Notes: generated by a model from the sequence alone, not told the origin. A DNA stretch of 64,000 nt from AC-32 sp963755635 (GCA_963755635.1 CAVWKS010000007.1:1-64000), one strand, 5' to 3'. Shown: positions 27,225 to 36,113, counted from the stretch's first letter. A program made the numbers and translations.

Positions 27225-27682
27225 GGCACCACCGCTCCGGACGCAAGCTCGGTCGCGATGCCTCGCACCGCAAGGCGCTCTACGCCAACCTGGCGAGCGC
27301 GCTGATCGAGCACGGCCGGATCAAGACGACGGTCGCCAAGGCCAAGGAGGTCCGCCCGGTCGCCGAGCAGATGATCACGCTCGGACGGACGGGCGGCGTG
27401 CACGCGCGGCGGCAGGCGCTCAAGCTGCTGCGCTCTCAGGACGTCGTGCACAAGCTCTTCAGCGAGGTCGGGCCGCGCTTCGCCGACCGGCCCGGCGGCT
27501 ACTCGCGGATCGTGCGGATCGGCCCGCGCCAGGGCGATGCTGCCGAGATGGCCTACCTCGAGCTCGTCGACCACGTTGCGGAGGCGCGGCCTCCGCGGCG
27601 CCGCCGGCAGGTCGAGGAAGAGCCCGAGGCCGAGCCGCAGGTCGAAGAGACCGAAGAAGTCCCCGCCGAAGCTGAGACTTAG
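27221..27682 (+). CDS. rplQ: Ribosomal protein L17 with acidic C-terminal tail
   Basis: L17, 153 aa; the core (aa 1 to about 117) starts RHHRSGRKLGRDASHRKAL and includes GGYSRIVRIGPRQGDAAEMA. The last 35 residues are Arg-rich, then Glu/Pro/Val-rich. Last gene of the superoperon; its stop overlaps the end of the convergent transporter gene. Confidence 0.96.
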   Translation: MRHHRSGRKLGRDASHRKALYANLASALIEHGRIKTTVAKAKEVRPVAEQMITLGRTGGVHARRQALKLLRSQDVVHKLFSEVGPRFADRPGGYSRIVRIGPRQGDAAEMAYLELVDHVAEARPPRRRRQVEEEPEAEPQVEETEEVPAEAET

Positions 27683-28154
27683 GCCGACCCGAGCGCCGCG
27701 CTGACGCCCACGATCGCGGCGCCGCCGAGCGTGACCGACGCGAACGAGCGGGCGAAGCTCGTCTCGAAGAAGCGCCAGCGCAGCCAGGCGAGCGCGAAGC
27801 AGCTCGAACGCGACGACCCCGATCGCGAGGAACAGTGCGACGTGGTACGCGGAGATCAGGAACGGCAGGGTGTGCAGGATGCCGCCCAGGAAGGTCCCGA
27901 CGCCCGTGATCGTCCCGCGCACGAGCGGATTGCCCGCGTCCGGTGAGCTCGCCGGTGTCGGACAGGCCCTCCGAGAACGCCATGCTGATGCCGGCGCCGA
28001 TCGCCGTCGCCACTCCGGCGATGAACGCGTCGAACGTGTTGTGCGTGTGGAGCACGATCGCGAAGATCGGCGCGAGGGTGGAGAGCGATCCGTCGATCAG
28101 GCCGGTCATCGCCGGCTGGACGCGCTGGAGGAGAAAGACGTGCCGGTCGGTCAT
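27679..28154 (-). CDS. VIT-family (CCC1-like) metal transporter, two frameshifts
   Basis: It resembles VIT1/CCC1 iron/manganese transporters. Reading through three frames gives GLIDGSLSTLAPIFAI, AFIAGVATAIGAGISMAFSEG, RGTITGVGTFLGGILHTLPF, ISAYHVALFLAIGVVAFELL and SVTLGGAAIVGVSAALGSA, a set of about five membrane helices. The frame slips at about 27933-27945 and again at about 27800-27806. Removing one base at each point gives 157 aa (476 = 3x158+2). Sequencing error or decay are both possible. ATG 28154 lies 7 bases from a perfect TATAAT, so the mRNA is probably leaderless. Confidence 0.7.
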
Positions 28155-28161
28155 CGGTTAG

Positions 28162-28208
28162 ATTATAGCGAACACTTCGCAGGTTTCCATAACATAAGGC
28201 ACGCCTTA
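28162..28208 (-). promoter_or_regulatory. Promoter and candidate metal-regulator operator of the VIT gene
   Basis: On the minus strand TATAAT (28162-28167) lies 7 bases before the ATG; no consensus -35 is seen. Just upstream lies the inverted repeat TAAGGC-ac-GCCTTA (28195-28208), whose TAAGG half-sites resemble the TTAGG half-sites of DtxR/IdeR-MntR family boxes. The spacing is not a classical IdeR box. Metal control is inference. Confidence 0.45.
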
Positions 28209-28232
28209 CAAACCAAGTGAGGGCCGCCTGAC

Positions 28233-28949
28233 GTGCGCCTGAGGCTAACGCTCGAGTACGACGGCACCGGCTTCCGCGGCTGGGCGGCGCAGCCCGGACT
28301 ACGCACGGTCGAAGGCGTACTGCGGGAGGCGCTGGAGCTCGTCTTCCCGGCCTGGTCCGAGCTCGCGATCGCGGGCCGGACGGACACGGGAGTACACGCG
28401 CTCGGGAACGTCGCCTCGGTCGAGGTGGAGGGCGGTCCGCCGACGGAGCGCGCCCGCGACGCTCTCAACGCCGAGCTGCCCGACGACGTCGCGGTGGCGG
28501 AGTCGGCCGAGGCGGCTCCGGACTTCCATGCGCGCCGCTCGGCGCAGGCGCGCAGCTACCGCTACCGCGTCTACCGGCGCCGGGCCTCCTCGCCGTTCGA
28601 GACGCGGCGCGCCTGGTGGTACCCGAATCCCCTCGACGAGGAGCGTCTCGCCGAGTCGGCCGACCTGCTGCTCGGCGAGCACGACTTCCGCGCCTTCACG
28701 CCGACCGAGACCCAGCACAAGGTCTTCGTCCGGACCGTCGAGTCGTGCGTCTGGCACCGTCGCGGCGACGCGCTCGAGCTCGAGATCACGGCGGACTCGT
28801 TCCTCCGCCACATGGTGCGCACGCTGGTCGGCACGATGCTGGAGCGCTCACCTCCGGAGCTTGCCGAGCTGCTCGAGGGCCGCCCCCGCAACGAGGCCGG
28901 CACGACTGCCCCGCCCTGGGGCCTCTACCTCGTCTCGGTCCGCTACTAG
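28233..28949 (+). CDS. truA: tRNA pseudouridine(38-40) synthase TruA
   Basis: Modifies the tRNA anticodon stem; 238 aa. The catalytic Asp is in AGRTDTGVHALGNVA. FHARRSAQARSYRYRV and EITADSFLRHMVRTLVGTM are family blocks. Start GTG 28233. Commonly found next to rplQ, as here. Confidence 0.95.
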   Translation: MRLRLTLEYDGTGFRGWAAQPGLRTVEGVLREALELVFPAWSELAIAGRTDTGVHALGNVASVEVEGGPPTERARDALNAELPDDVAVAESAEAAPDFHARRSAQARSYRYRVYRRRASSPFETRRAWWYPNPLDEERLAESADLLLGEHDFRAFTPTETQHKVFVRTVESCVWHRRGDALELEITADSFLRHMVRTLVGTMLERSPPELAELLEGRPRNEAGTTAPPWGLYLVSVRY

Positions 28950-29362
28950 AAACGAAAAGAGTGCTTGCGGCTGAGGAAGAAGCCGTGGCCGCTGCGGTTG
29001 ACGCAGCGCAGGCCGATCTTCCTTGAGAGGCAGTTGAACCCGCCGGAGCGCCAGCGGCGCCCGTAGCGGATCACCTTCGATTGCCGGTCGACCGTCGTGT
29101 CGCCCGCGCAGACGCGGAGCGACTTGCCGGTCGAGTGCATCTGGTAGCCGAACGTCCAGTCGAGGTTGCAGCCCGGCGGCCGCTTGGGCTTCGGCTTGAG
29201 CCCGCTGAGGATGTCGCAGCGAAGCGTCGGCCCGCCGTTTCCGGGCTCGCTGTCGTAAGCGCAGCCGATGTTCGACGACGGCATCCGGAAGAGGAAGACC
29301 GCTGCGCCGGCGGAACCGGCGAGGGCCAGAAAGAGCACCGACGCGACGGCGAGCGTGCGCAC
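28946..29362 (-). CDS. Small secreted cysteine-containing protein
   Basis: A 138-aa protein from GTG 29362, with a signal peptide (TLAVASVLFLALAGSAGA). The mature part has four to six Cys and the pattern FRMPSSNIGCAYD, then LRCDI, then CNLDW and RVCAGDT. It resembles actinobacterial secreted proteins of the DUF6636 type (from memory). Function unknown. Lies convergent with truA (overlapping stops) and divergent from ligA. Confidence 0.75.
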   Translation of the reverse strand: MRTLAVASVLFLALAGSAGAAVFLFRMPSSNIGCAYDSEPGNGGPTLRCDILSGLKPKPKRPPGCNLDWTFGYQMHSTGKSLRVCAGDTTVDRQSKVIRYGRRWRSGGFNCLSRKIGLRCVNRSGHGFFLSRKHSFRF

Positions 29363-29399
29363 CCCGGGATCGTAGTTGACGCTGGATAGGATCGGAGCG

Positions 29400-31412
29400 A
29401 TGGCGACGCGCACGCAGAAGGACGTCCAGGGGCGGCTCGACGAGCTGCGCCAACAGGTCAACCATCACCTCCACCGCTACCACGTTCTCGACGAGCCCGA
29501 GATCTCAGACGCCGACTACGACCGCCTGTTCGACGAGCTGAAGGCGCTCGAGGACGAGCATCCCGACCTGATCACGCCGGACTCGCCGACGCAGCGGGTC
29601 GGCGCGCCGCCGAGCGAGCGCTTCCGCAAGGTCGAGCACCTGACGCCGATGGGCTCGCTCGAGAAGGTGACCGACGACGAGAGCCTGTTCAAGTGGGCCG
29701 ACGACGTGCGCAAGCGCCTCGATTCCGACGAGCCGGTCGCCTACGTGATCGAGCCGAAGATCGACGGGCTCGCCGTCAACCTGACCTACGAGAACGGCCT
29801 GCTCGCGCGCGGCGCCACGCGCGGCGACGGGGTGCAGGGCGAGGACGTGACGGTCAACCTGCGGACAATCCCGTCGATCCCGCTGCGGATGCAGGGCGAC
29901 GACGCACCCGCTGTCGTGGAGGTGCGCGGCGAGGTCTACATGCCGCTCTCCGGCTTCCGCGAGCTGAACGAGCGCGTCGCCGAGCTCGGCCAGAAGCTCG
30001 CTCCGAACCCACGCAACGCGGCCGCGGGCTCGCTCCGCCAGAAGGACTCGTCGATCACGGCGTCCCGCCCGCTCGCGATCTGGGCCTACGGGCTCGGGCT
30101 CGCGGAGGGACTCGGGCTCGAGACGCACTGGGACGAGCTCGAGTGGCTGCGCGAGCACGGTTTCCGCACGAACCCGTTCGCCGAGCGGCTGGAGACGATC
30201 GAAGAGGTGGCGAAGCGCTGCACGGACTGGGAGCGCCGCCGAACCGAGCTCGACTACGAGATCGACGGGATCGTGATCAAGGTCGACTCGCTCGAGCAGC
30301 AGGGGATCCTCGGCGCGCTCCACTCGCGCCCGCGCTGGGCCCGCGCGTTCAAGTGGGCGCCGATGACCGCGCAGACGAAGCTGCTCAAGATCGCGATCCG
30401 CGTGGGGCGGACCGGTGCGCTCAACCCGTGGGCGATGCTCGAGCCGGTCCAGGTCGGCGGCGTCACCGTCTCGCGGGCGACGCTGCACAACGAGGAGGAC
30501 ATCAACCGCAAGGACATCCGCGAGGGGGACCTCGTGATCGTCCAGCGCGCCGGCGACGTGATCCCCCAGATCGTCGGTCCGGCGGGCGCTCACGCGAAGG
30601 GGACGAAGCCCTTCCGGATGCCGAAAAAGTGCCCGCTGTGCGGGGAAAACATCGTCAAGCCGCCAGGAGAGGCGATGCACCGCTGCCCCAACCGGGCCTG
30701 CCCGTCGCGCGGGCTCGAGACGCTGATCAACTGGGTCCAGGGCCCCGCCGATATCGAGGGCGTCGGCGAGCAGCTGATGCGCCGGCTCTGGGAGCTCGGC
30801 CTCGTCCGCTCGCTGCCCGACCTCTACCGGCTGACGAAGGAGCAGCTGCTCGAGCTCGACGGATTTGCCGACAAGAGCGCGTCGAACGCGATCGAGGCGA
30901 TCGAGCACTCGAAGGGAACCCCGTTCTCGCGCGTCCTGCTCGGGCTGAACATCCCCGACGTCGGCTGGGTGACGGCGCAGAGCCTGGCACGGCACTTCGG
31001 CTCGGTCGACAGGCTGGCCGGCGCCTCGCAGGAGGAGATCGTGGAGGTCGACGGGATCGGGCCGGAGCGCGCGGAGGCGATCGCCGAATGGTTCTCGGAC
31101 GACGAGAACCTGCGCCTGGTGGAGGAGCTGAAGCAGCTCGGGCTCCGCTTCGAGGCGGGTGCCGAGGAACGCCCGGTCGAAGGGCCGCTGACCGGCTCGA
31201 CCTACGTCATCACAGGGACGCTCGAGGGCTTCAGTCGCGACGAGGCGCGCAAGGGGCTCGAGGCGAAGGGCGCCAAGGTCGCGGATTCCGTCTCGAAGAA
31301 GACGACCGGGGTGGTCGCCGGCGAGAGCCCGGGCTCGAAGCTGGCGAAGGCCGAGCAGCTAGGCGTGCCCGTGCTCGACGAAGCCGCGCTGAAGAAGCTA
31401 CTGCGCGGCTAG
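29400..31412 (+). CDS. ligA: NAD-dependent DNA ligase
   Basis: Seals nicks in replication and repair; 670 aa. Adenylation Lys120 lies in EPKIDGLAVNL. The zinc finger has CPLCG and then CPNRACPS. Helix-hairpin-helix repeats follow, and a BRCT domain closes the protein (STYVITGTLEGFSRDEARKG). ATG 29400 has GGAG close by and also TAGGAT seven bases upstream, a possible leaderless arrangement. The 3' end overlaps the convergent dacB-like gene by 15 bases. Confidence 0.97.
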   Translation: MATRTQKDVQGRLDELRQQVNHHLHRYHVLDEPEISDADYDRLFDELKALEDEHPDLITPDSPTQRVGAPPSERFRKVEHLTPMGSLEKVTDDESLFKWADDVRKRLDSDEPVAYVIEPKIDGLAVNLTYENGLLARGATRGDGVQGEDVTVNLRTIPSIPLRMQGDDAPAVVEVRGEVYMPLSGFRELNERVAELGQKLAPNPRNAAAGSLRQKDSSITASRPLAIWAYGLGLAEGLGLETHWDELEWLREHGFRTNPFAERLETIEEVAKRCTDWERRRTELDYEIDGIVIKVDSLEQQGILGALHSRPRWARAFKWAPMTAQTKLLKIAIRVGRTGALNPWAMLEPVQVGGVTVSRATLHNEEDINRKDIREGDLVIVQRAGDVIPQIVGPAGAHAKGTKPFRMPKKCPLCGENIVKPPGEAMHRCPNRACPSRGLETLINWVQGPADIEGVGEQLMRRLWELGLVRSLPDLYRLTKEQLLELDGFADKSASNAIEAIEHSKGTPFSRVLLGLNIPDVGWVTAQSLARHFGSVDRLAGASQEEIVEVDGIGPERAEAIAEWFSDDENLRLVEELKQLGLRFEAGAEERPVEGPLTGSTYVITGTLEGFSRDEARKGLEAKGAKVADSVSKKTTGVVAGESPGSKLAKAEQLGVPVLDEAALKKLLRG

Positions 31413-32600
31413 CACGGTCGCGAAGCGGTCCTCCGCCCGGCGCGCCCACGTCCAGGAGATCGGGCTGCCGTTCTGGACGACCGAGAAGACGAAGCGCCGC
31501 CTGACGTAGCCCGAGAGCGCCGAGGCCTGCTCGGTCGAGCCGGTCTTCGCGACGACGTGCCCCCGCGCGGGCGGCCGGCGCATCCGGTCCGAGAGCGTTC
31601 CGGTCAGACCCGCCACCGGGAGGGCGGCGAAGAAGACGGGCCGGATCTCGGTGTCGGCCCAGGCCGCGCGCAGCACGCCGGTCAGCTCGCGAACGGTGAC
31701 GCGGTCAAGCAGGGAGAGACCCGAGCCGTCGACGATCCGAACGCCGCCCAGCGGGACGTCAGCCGCAGTGAGCGCCTGCGCCACGTAGGCCGCGCCCGAG
31801 GCTGTCGTGCCGGGCGTGGCCACGAGCGTCCCGAGCTGCTTGAGCAGGAGCTCGGCGGTGAAGTTGTCGCTTTCCAGGTCCATCCACCGCAGGATCGCCG
31901 CGAGCGGAGGCGACTCGATCGACGCCAGCGGCAGGGTGCCGCCCCGGTCGATCCCGGTGCCCGCGCCGCCGACCACGTACACGCCCGCCCGGCGGAGCGC
32001 CGAGCGGAAGAGCAGCGCCGCTGACAGCGCCGGGTTGCGCGACACGCGCCCTCCGTAGCGGTCGCGGTCGACGGTCAGCGCGGACAGCGGCGGCGACTCG
32101 TTGACGTAGAACCAGCGCTTCCAGCCTGGCGCCGTGCGCCGTGGGTCGAAGAACGACTCGTCGCCCAGGATGCCGCCCGTCACGCGCCTGATCCCGAGGG
32201 ACCGGATCTGGTGCGCGAGCAGGGACAGGCCACGGCTCGACAGCGTCGGGTCGCCCTGCCCGACGAGCAAGAGGCTGCCGCGCCAGACGCTTCCGTCCTG
32301 CTCGCCGCGTCCGACGACGTCCGTCTCGATCCGGAACTGAGCGCCCAGGCCGGCGAGCGCGGCGTACGTGAGCGCGAGCTTCTCGTTGGAGGCAGGCGCG
32401 AGCGAGAGGGTCTCGTGCTCGGAGAAGAGCGTGGTTCCGGTCTCGAGGTCGAATACGAGGGCAGCCGTGCGTGCCTGCGAGACGTGGGGCACCGCAAGCG
32501 CCTTCGCCAGCTTCCGCTCGAGCGGCGGGCCCTGAGCGCCCGCGCTCGAGACCAGCGCCAGCGCGGCGAGGACGACTACCGACAGACGGCGGCTGGTCAC
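31398..32600 (-). CDS. dacB: D-alanyl-D-alanine carboxypeptidase/endopeptidase (PBP4, S13 family)
   Basis: Trims peptidoglycan cross-links outside the membrane; 400 aa from GTG 32600. Signal peptide: RLSVVVLAALALVSSAGA. The SxxK motif is SNEK (Ser71, Lys74), SxN is SDN in LESDNFTAE, and KTG is in VAKTGSTEQ. Strong promoter directly upstream (see next entry). Gene symbol by family only. Confidence 0.9.
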   Translation of the reverse strand: MTSRRLSVVVLAALALVSSAGAQGPPLERKLAKALAVPHVSQARTAALVFDLETGTTLFSEHETLSLAPASNEKLALTYAALAGLGAQFRIETDVVGRGEQDGSVWRGSLLLVGQGDPTLSSRGLSLLAHQIRSLGIRRVTGGILGDESFFDPRRTAPGWKRWFYVNESPPLSALTVDRDRYGGRVSRNPALSAALLFRSALRRAGVYVVGGAGTGIDRGGTLPLASIESPPLAAILRWMDLESDNFTAELLLKQLGTLVATPGTTASGAAYVAQALTAADVPLGGVRIVDGSGLSLLDRVTVRELTGVLRAAWADTEIRPVFFAALPVAGLTGTLSDRMRRPPARGHVVAKTGSTEQASALSGYVRRRFVFSVVQNGSPISWTWARRAEDRFATVLAAQ

Positions 32601-32636
32601 CTCGCGAATTCTGGGGATGCCCGGGGTGTGGGTCAA
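32601..32636 (-). promoter_or_regulatory. Promoter of the dacB-like gene
   Basis: On the minus strand TTGACC (32631-32636), a 17-base spacer, then CAGAAT (32608-32613), then 7 bases to the GTG. This is the best promoter in the window and places the transcription start at the start codon. Confidence 0.65.
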
Positions 32637-32707
32637 ACCGCATCGACGCGAGGATGCCGTCGCACAAGCGTGGGCCGCACAGTCCGTCACGATGGGCCGA
32701 GCGGCCC

Positions 32708-32737
32708 TTGTCGCGGATGCCGCCGGGGCTCGATAAT
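32708..32737 (+). promoter_or_regulatory. Promoter of the coiled-coil protein gene
   Basis: TTGTCG (32708-32713), an 18-base spacer and GATAAT (32732-32737), 9 bases before the ATG at 32747. Confidence 0.45.
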
Positions 32738-32746
32738 CCGCGAGCG

Positions 32747-33088
32747 ATGGCCTACGAGACCATTCCGGCGCTTGTCGACCAGATCGACGAGCTGCTCGCC
32801 GAGCCTTCCTCCGGCGAGCCGGCGACACTCGCCCGGCTCGAGCGCACGCTCACCGACGGGTATGCGCACGCGCTCTCGCTCGAGGCCGAGCAGCTACGGC
32901 TCCAGCGGCGGATGACGGAGCTCGCCGGCGAGCTGCACGACGGCAACCAGGAGCAGAAGGCCGAGGAGCTCGTCCAGGTCTCGCGCCGGATGTCCCGAGC
33001 ACGCACCGAGCTCGAGCGTCTGCGCGCCACGCTCACGCAGCTGCGCTCCCGCGCGCGCACAGCGCGCGCCGACGCCAGTCAGGCCTAG
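32747..33088 (+). CDS. Small coiled-coil protein, unknown function
   Basis: A 113-aa, Glu/Arg/Leu-rich protein, almost all helix. QIDELLAEP is followed by long heptad-like stretches (LRLQRRMTELAGEL, RARTELERLRATLTQLRSR). It has no signal peptide or membrane helix. It ends convergent with the response regulator (4-base overlap). No family recognised. Confidence 0.75.
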   Translation: MAYETIPALVDQIDELLAEPSSGEPATLARLERTLTDGYAHALSLEAEQLRLQRRMTELAGELHDGNQEQKAEELVQVSRRMSRARTELERLRATLTQLRSRARTARADASQA

Positions 33089-33759
33089 ACGATCCCGCTG
33101 CGGACCGCGTACACCGCGGCCTGGATGCGGTTCTCGATCTGCAGCTTCATCAGGATGTTCGAGATGTGGTTCTTGACCGTCTTCGGGCTGATGTGCAGCT
33201 CGGCGGCGATCATCGCGTTGTCGTTCCCGCTCGCGATCAGCTTCAGCACGTCCAGCTCACGCTGAGACAGCTCCGCGCGGATAGTGTCAGCGGCCTCGGG
33301 TGACGCCGCCGTCGCCCGCACCTGCTGGAGGACCTTCCCGGCGATCGACGGTGACACGAGCGCCTCGCCGACGGCCGCGGCCTCGATTCCGCGGATCAGG
33401 TCCTCCACCGAGGAGTCCTTCAACAGGTAGCCGCAGGCACCGGCGAGGATCGCGTGCAGGACGTCCTCGTCCTCGTCGGAGATGGTCAGCACGAGCACGC
33501 GCGTGAGCGGCGCTATCGATGCGATCTGCCGGATCGCCTCGATCCCGGACATCCCGGGCATGTGCAGGTCCATGATCACGACGTCCGGCGCGAGCTCCCG
33601 CACGAGCCGAACGGCGTCAGCGCCCGTGGCCGCCTCGCCGGCGATCTGAACCCCGCGTTCCTCGAGCAGGTTGCGCAGGCCTGTGCGGAAGAGATCGTGG
33701 TCGTCCACGAGCAGGACGCGCACGCTCATTTCCTCGACGCTCTGGGCTGGTTCGCTCAC
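33085..33759 (-). CDS. NarL/FixJ-type response regulator
   Basis: A 224-aa two-component regulator. The receiver domain has acidic LLVDDHDLFR, phospho-acceptor Asp64 (VVIMDLHMPGMSG), Thr in VLTISDED and Lys in GYLLKDSS. The C-terminal LuxR helix-turn-helix has LSQRELDVLKLIASG and ISPKTVKNHISNILMKL. GTG 33759 is preceded by AAGGGGG. No histidine kinase is next to it, so its partner is elsewhere. Confidence 0.93.
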   Translation of the reverse strand: MSEPAQSVEEMSVRVLLVDDHDLFRTGLRNLLEERGVQIAGEAATGADAVRLVRELAPDVVIMDLHMPGMSGIEAIRQIASIAPLTRVLVLTISDEDEDVLHAILAGACGYLLKDSSVEDLIRGIEAAAVGEALVSPSIAGKVLQQVRATAASPEAADTIRAELSQRELDVLKLIASGNDNAMIAAELHISPKTVKNHISNILMKLQIENRIQAAVYAVRSGIV

Positions 33760-33784
33760 CGAACCCCCTTTCGGCGAGTGAAGT

Positions 33785-34796
33785 CTAGTGCAGCGTGATC
33801 GTGACCGCCCTGCGGCCCCACGCGAGCGCCTGCGCGGTCGTCGGGAACCAGAGATCGATCGTCGCGCCCGCGACGGCCGAGCCGGTGTCCGCGGCGATCC
33901 CCTCGCCGTAGCCCGGGATCGTCAGCCGCGTGCCGAGCGGGATCACGCTCGGGTCGACCGCGACGACACCCCAGCCGGCAGGGACTCCAGTGGCGGTGCG
34001 GCCGCGCAGCGAGTAGCCGGTGGCCGAGACGCTCAGCGACGCACCGGGCGGGAGCGTGCCGCCTCCGCTCGGTGGGGCGATCGGGGTGATCCGACTCGCG
34101 CGGGCCTCGCTCGCCTGCGCCTGGCTCTCGAGTGCGGAGATCGACGAGGCGTTCAGGCTCCGCTTGGCCGCGAGCGAGGCGAGATAGGCGGCCCGCTGGA
34201 GCGCGGGTCTGCTCGAGGACGCTCGCCGTCCGCGAGGCCTCTGCGAGGACACCCGTGAGCGAGCGCTGCCGGCCCGCGAGGGCTGTTGTCTCGCGCTGGT
34301 AGCGCTGCCGGGCCTCGCGCGTCTGCGCGAGCACCAGGCGGTCGACGTCGGAGACCCGGCCGAGCGTGTCGAGCCGGTTGAAGGCTTGGCTGACGGACGT
34401 TGAGCCCAGCAAGACGGCGACCGGATCGTCGTCCCCTTGCTCGTAGAGCTGCTGCACCCGGAGCTCGAGGGCGCGCTGGGCCGCCTTGAGCGACCGGCGT
34501 GCGATGGTGAGCCGCCGCTCCGACGCCGCGCGTTCTGCCCTGACCTGCGCGGCCTCGATCCGCAGCGCGACGACGTGGGCCCGCGCGCGGGCAAGCTGCG
34601 CGTCGAGCGCGTACAGCTCGAGCACGGTCCCGTGCGAGCGTGCGGCAAGGCGAGTGTTCTCGTGCTGCAGCTCCGTTGCCCGGGAGCGAAGCGACGCCGA
34701 CGAGTCGGCTGCCACCTTCGCCGGGACGAAGCCGCAGAGCACCACACAAGCGACGACGACCGGCAAGGTTTGCAGCTTGCGCTTCCCCCCTGGCAC
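33785..34796 (-). CDS. Secreted coiled-coil protein with 3D domain (one frameshift)
   Basis: A probable peptidoglycan-active enzyme. It has a hydrophobic secretion signal (LPVVVACVVLCGFV), a long coiled coil (ELQHENTRLAARSHGTVLE onward), and a C-terminal 3D domain with its three Asp (AVDPSVIPLGT, AADTGS, IDLWF). Similar 3D domains occur in RpfB and YabE. The frame breaks at about 34201-34208; removing one base gives 336 aa. GTG 34796 lies 8 bases after TACGGT and could be leaderless; GTG 34814 is the alternative. Divergent from a similar NlpC/P60 gene. Confidence 0.78.
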
Positions 34797-34875
34797 GACG
34801 CGGCACCGTACCACAGGAGTTTGTGCGCCCCTCCCGGCCGACCGGCGAAGGTGCGTTTTGTCACAGCTGGGCCAT

Positions 34876-34904
34876 TTGCGGCTGTCCGGGACCCCTGTTA
34901 CGGT
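34876..34904 (+). promoter_or_regulatory. Promoter of the NlpC/P60 gene
   Basis: TTGCGG (34876-34881), a 17-base spacer, TACGGT (34899-34904). Same -35 and spacing as the rpsL promoter. It lies in the about 150-base region shared with the divergent 3D-domain gene. Confidence 0.55.
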
Positions 34905-34946
34905 ACCCCGCTAGTGACGACCCGGCCCCTCGCACGAGGGCGCCTG

Positions 34947-36059
34947 TTGAGCTATTTGCCCCCCTTTGGCTCGACAAGACGAAAGGCGCCGGCACTAGTC
35001 ATCGCGGTTGCAGCGCTCCTGGGAGCGACTGCTGTTTCTGCGTCCGCCGATTCGGTCGCCTCCAAGCAGGCGCAGGCCCAGAGCGTCCTCGGGCAGATCC
35101 AGCAGCTGGATTCGAGCCTGGAGCGCGCGATCGAGGCGTACGACCTCGCGAACGTCAAGCTCGCCCACATCAAGCACGACCTCACGACGAACACGCACGA
35201 CCTGGGCGTTGCGAAGAAGAACCTGAAGATCGCGCAGCACGAGCTCTCGGTGCGCCTGGTCGACATCTACACCACGGAAGGGCAGGACTCGACGCTCTCC
35301 GTGCTACTCGACTCGACCAGCCTCGACCAGCTGCTGAACGGCATGGATGCCGCCGACCGCGTGTCGCAGCAGGACGCGGTGATCCTGCGGCAGGTGGCGT
35401 ACTTCCGCAAGCAGGTGCAGCAACGCCAGATCGAGCTGAAGCACGCGCACGCCGCTCAGGTCCAGGTCGTCTCGGAGCGCGCGGCAGCCAGGGCGTCGAT
35501 CCAGTCGCAGCTCGGCCAGCGCCGGGCGTTGCTCAACTCGATTCGCGGCCAGATCGCGCAGTTGCAGGCGCAGGAGCGTGCCCGCCAGGCCGAGCTCCAG
35601 CGTGAGGCCGCGGCCCGCCTCGCGTCGCAGCGCGCGCAGGCCGGGCAGCAGGCGATCATCCAGACCGTCCAGCCGCCCACCGGCGGGGGCGGCGGGATCG
35701 CACCGCCTCCGACTTACGGCGGTGTCGTCGGGATCGCGATGCGCTACCTCGGCGTCCCGTACGTCTGGGGCGGGGCGTCGCCGTCGGGCTTCGACTGTTC
35801 CGGTCTCACGATGTACGTCTACGCGCAGGTCGGCGTCTCGCTGCCGCACAATGCGGCGGCGCAGTACGGCTATGGCTCGCCCGTCTCGCGCAGCGATCTC
35901 CAGCCCGGCGACCTCGTCTTCTTCGACGGGCTCGGCCATGTCGGCCTGTACATCGGCGGCGGTAACTTCATCCACGCGCCGCACACGGGTGACGTCGTCA
36001 AGATCTCGAGCCTGACCGGCTGGTACGCCGACACCTACGTCGGCGCCCGACGTCTCTAG
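34947..36059 (+). CDS. Secreted NlpC/P60 peptidoglycan hydrolase with coiled coil
   Basis: A predicted D,L-endopeptidase of the RipA/PcsB kind; 370 aa from TTG 34947, which has GAGGG 6 bases upstream (a GTG at 34914 is in frame). Signal peptide: APALVIAVAALLGATAVSASA. A coiled coil spans about aa 35-220. A Gly/Pro linker leads to the NlpC/P60 domain, with catalytic Cys in GFDCSGLTMYVY, His in GHVGLYIGGG and His in FIHAPHTG. Coiled coils in this family usually bind FtsEX-like activators; no ftsEX is nearby. Confidence 0.93.
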   Translation: MSYLPPFGSTRRKAPALVIAVAALLGATAVSASADSVASKQAQAQSVLGQIQQLDSSLERAIEAYDLANVKLAHIKHDLTTNTHDLGVAKKNLKIAQHELSVRLVDIYTTEGQDSTLSVLLDSTSLDQLLNGMDAADRVSQQDAVILRQVAYFRKQVQQRQIELKHAHAAQVQVVSERAAARASIQSQLGQRRALLNSIRGQIAQLQAQERARQAELQREAAARLASQRAQAGQQAIIQTVQPPTGGGGGIAPPPTYGGVVGIAMRYLGVPYVWGGASPSGFDCSGLTMYVYAQVGVSLPHNAAAQYGYGSPVSRSDLQPGDLVFFDGLGHVGLYIGGGNFIHAPHTGDVVKISSLTGWYADTYVGARRL

Positions 36060-36060
36060 T

Positions 36061-36106
36061 AGCACGGGGAAACCCCTGGTTTTGAGCACGGGGAAACCCC
36101 TGGTTT
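36061..36106 (+). repeat. Two 22-base direct repeats after the NlpC gene
   Basis: Identical 22-base copies at 36061-36082 and 36085-36106, beginning AGCACGGGG. Only the second is followed by the matching hairpin arm. Confidence 0.85.
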
Positions 36107-36113
36107 CCCCGTG
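36087..36113. terminator. Strong hairpin after the NlpC gene
   Basis: Perfect 12-bp stem CACGGGGAAACC / GGTTTCCCCGTG with a CCT loop (36087-36113). No T-run follows on either strand, so termination is likely but not certain. The first repeat copy at 36063-36074 could compete for the same 3' arm. Confidence 0.55.

Noticed and set aside
34815..34946. Cyclic di-AMP (ydaO) riboswitch, which often precedes wall hydrolases in actinobacteria
   Set aside because: The predicted transcript leader is only about 35 bases, too short, and no matching helices were seen.
36061..36106. Two direct repeats as a mini CRISPR
   Set aside because: Only two copies separated by 2 bases and tied to a terminator-like hairpin.
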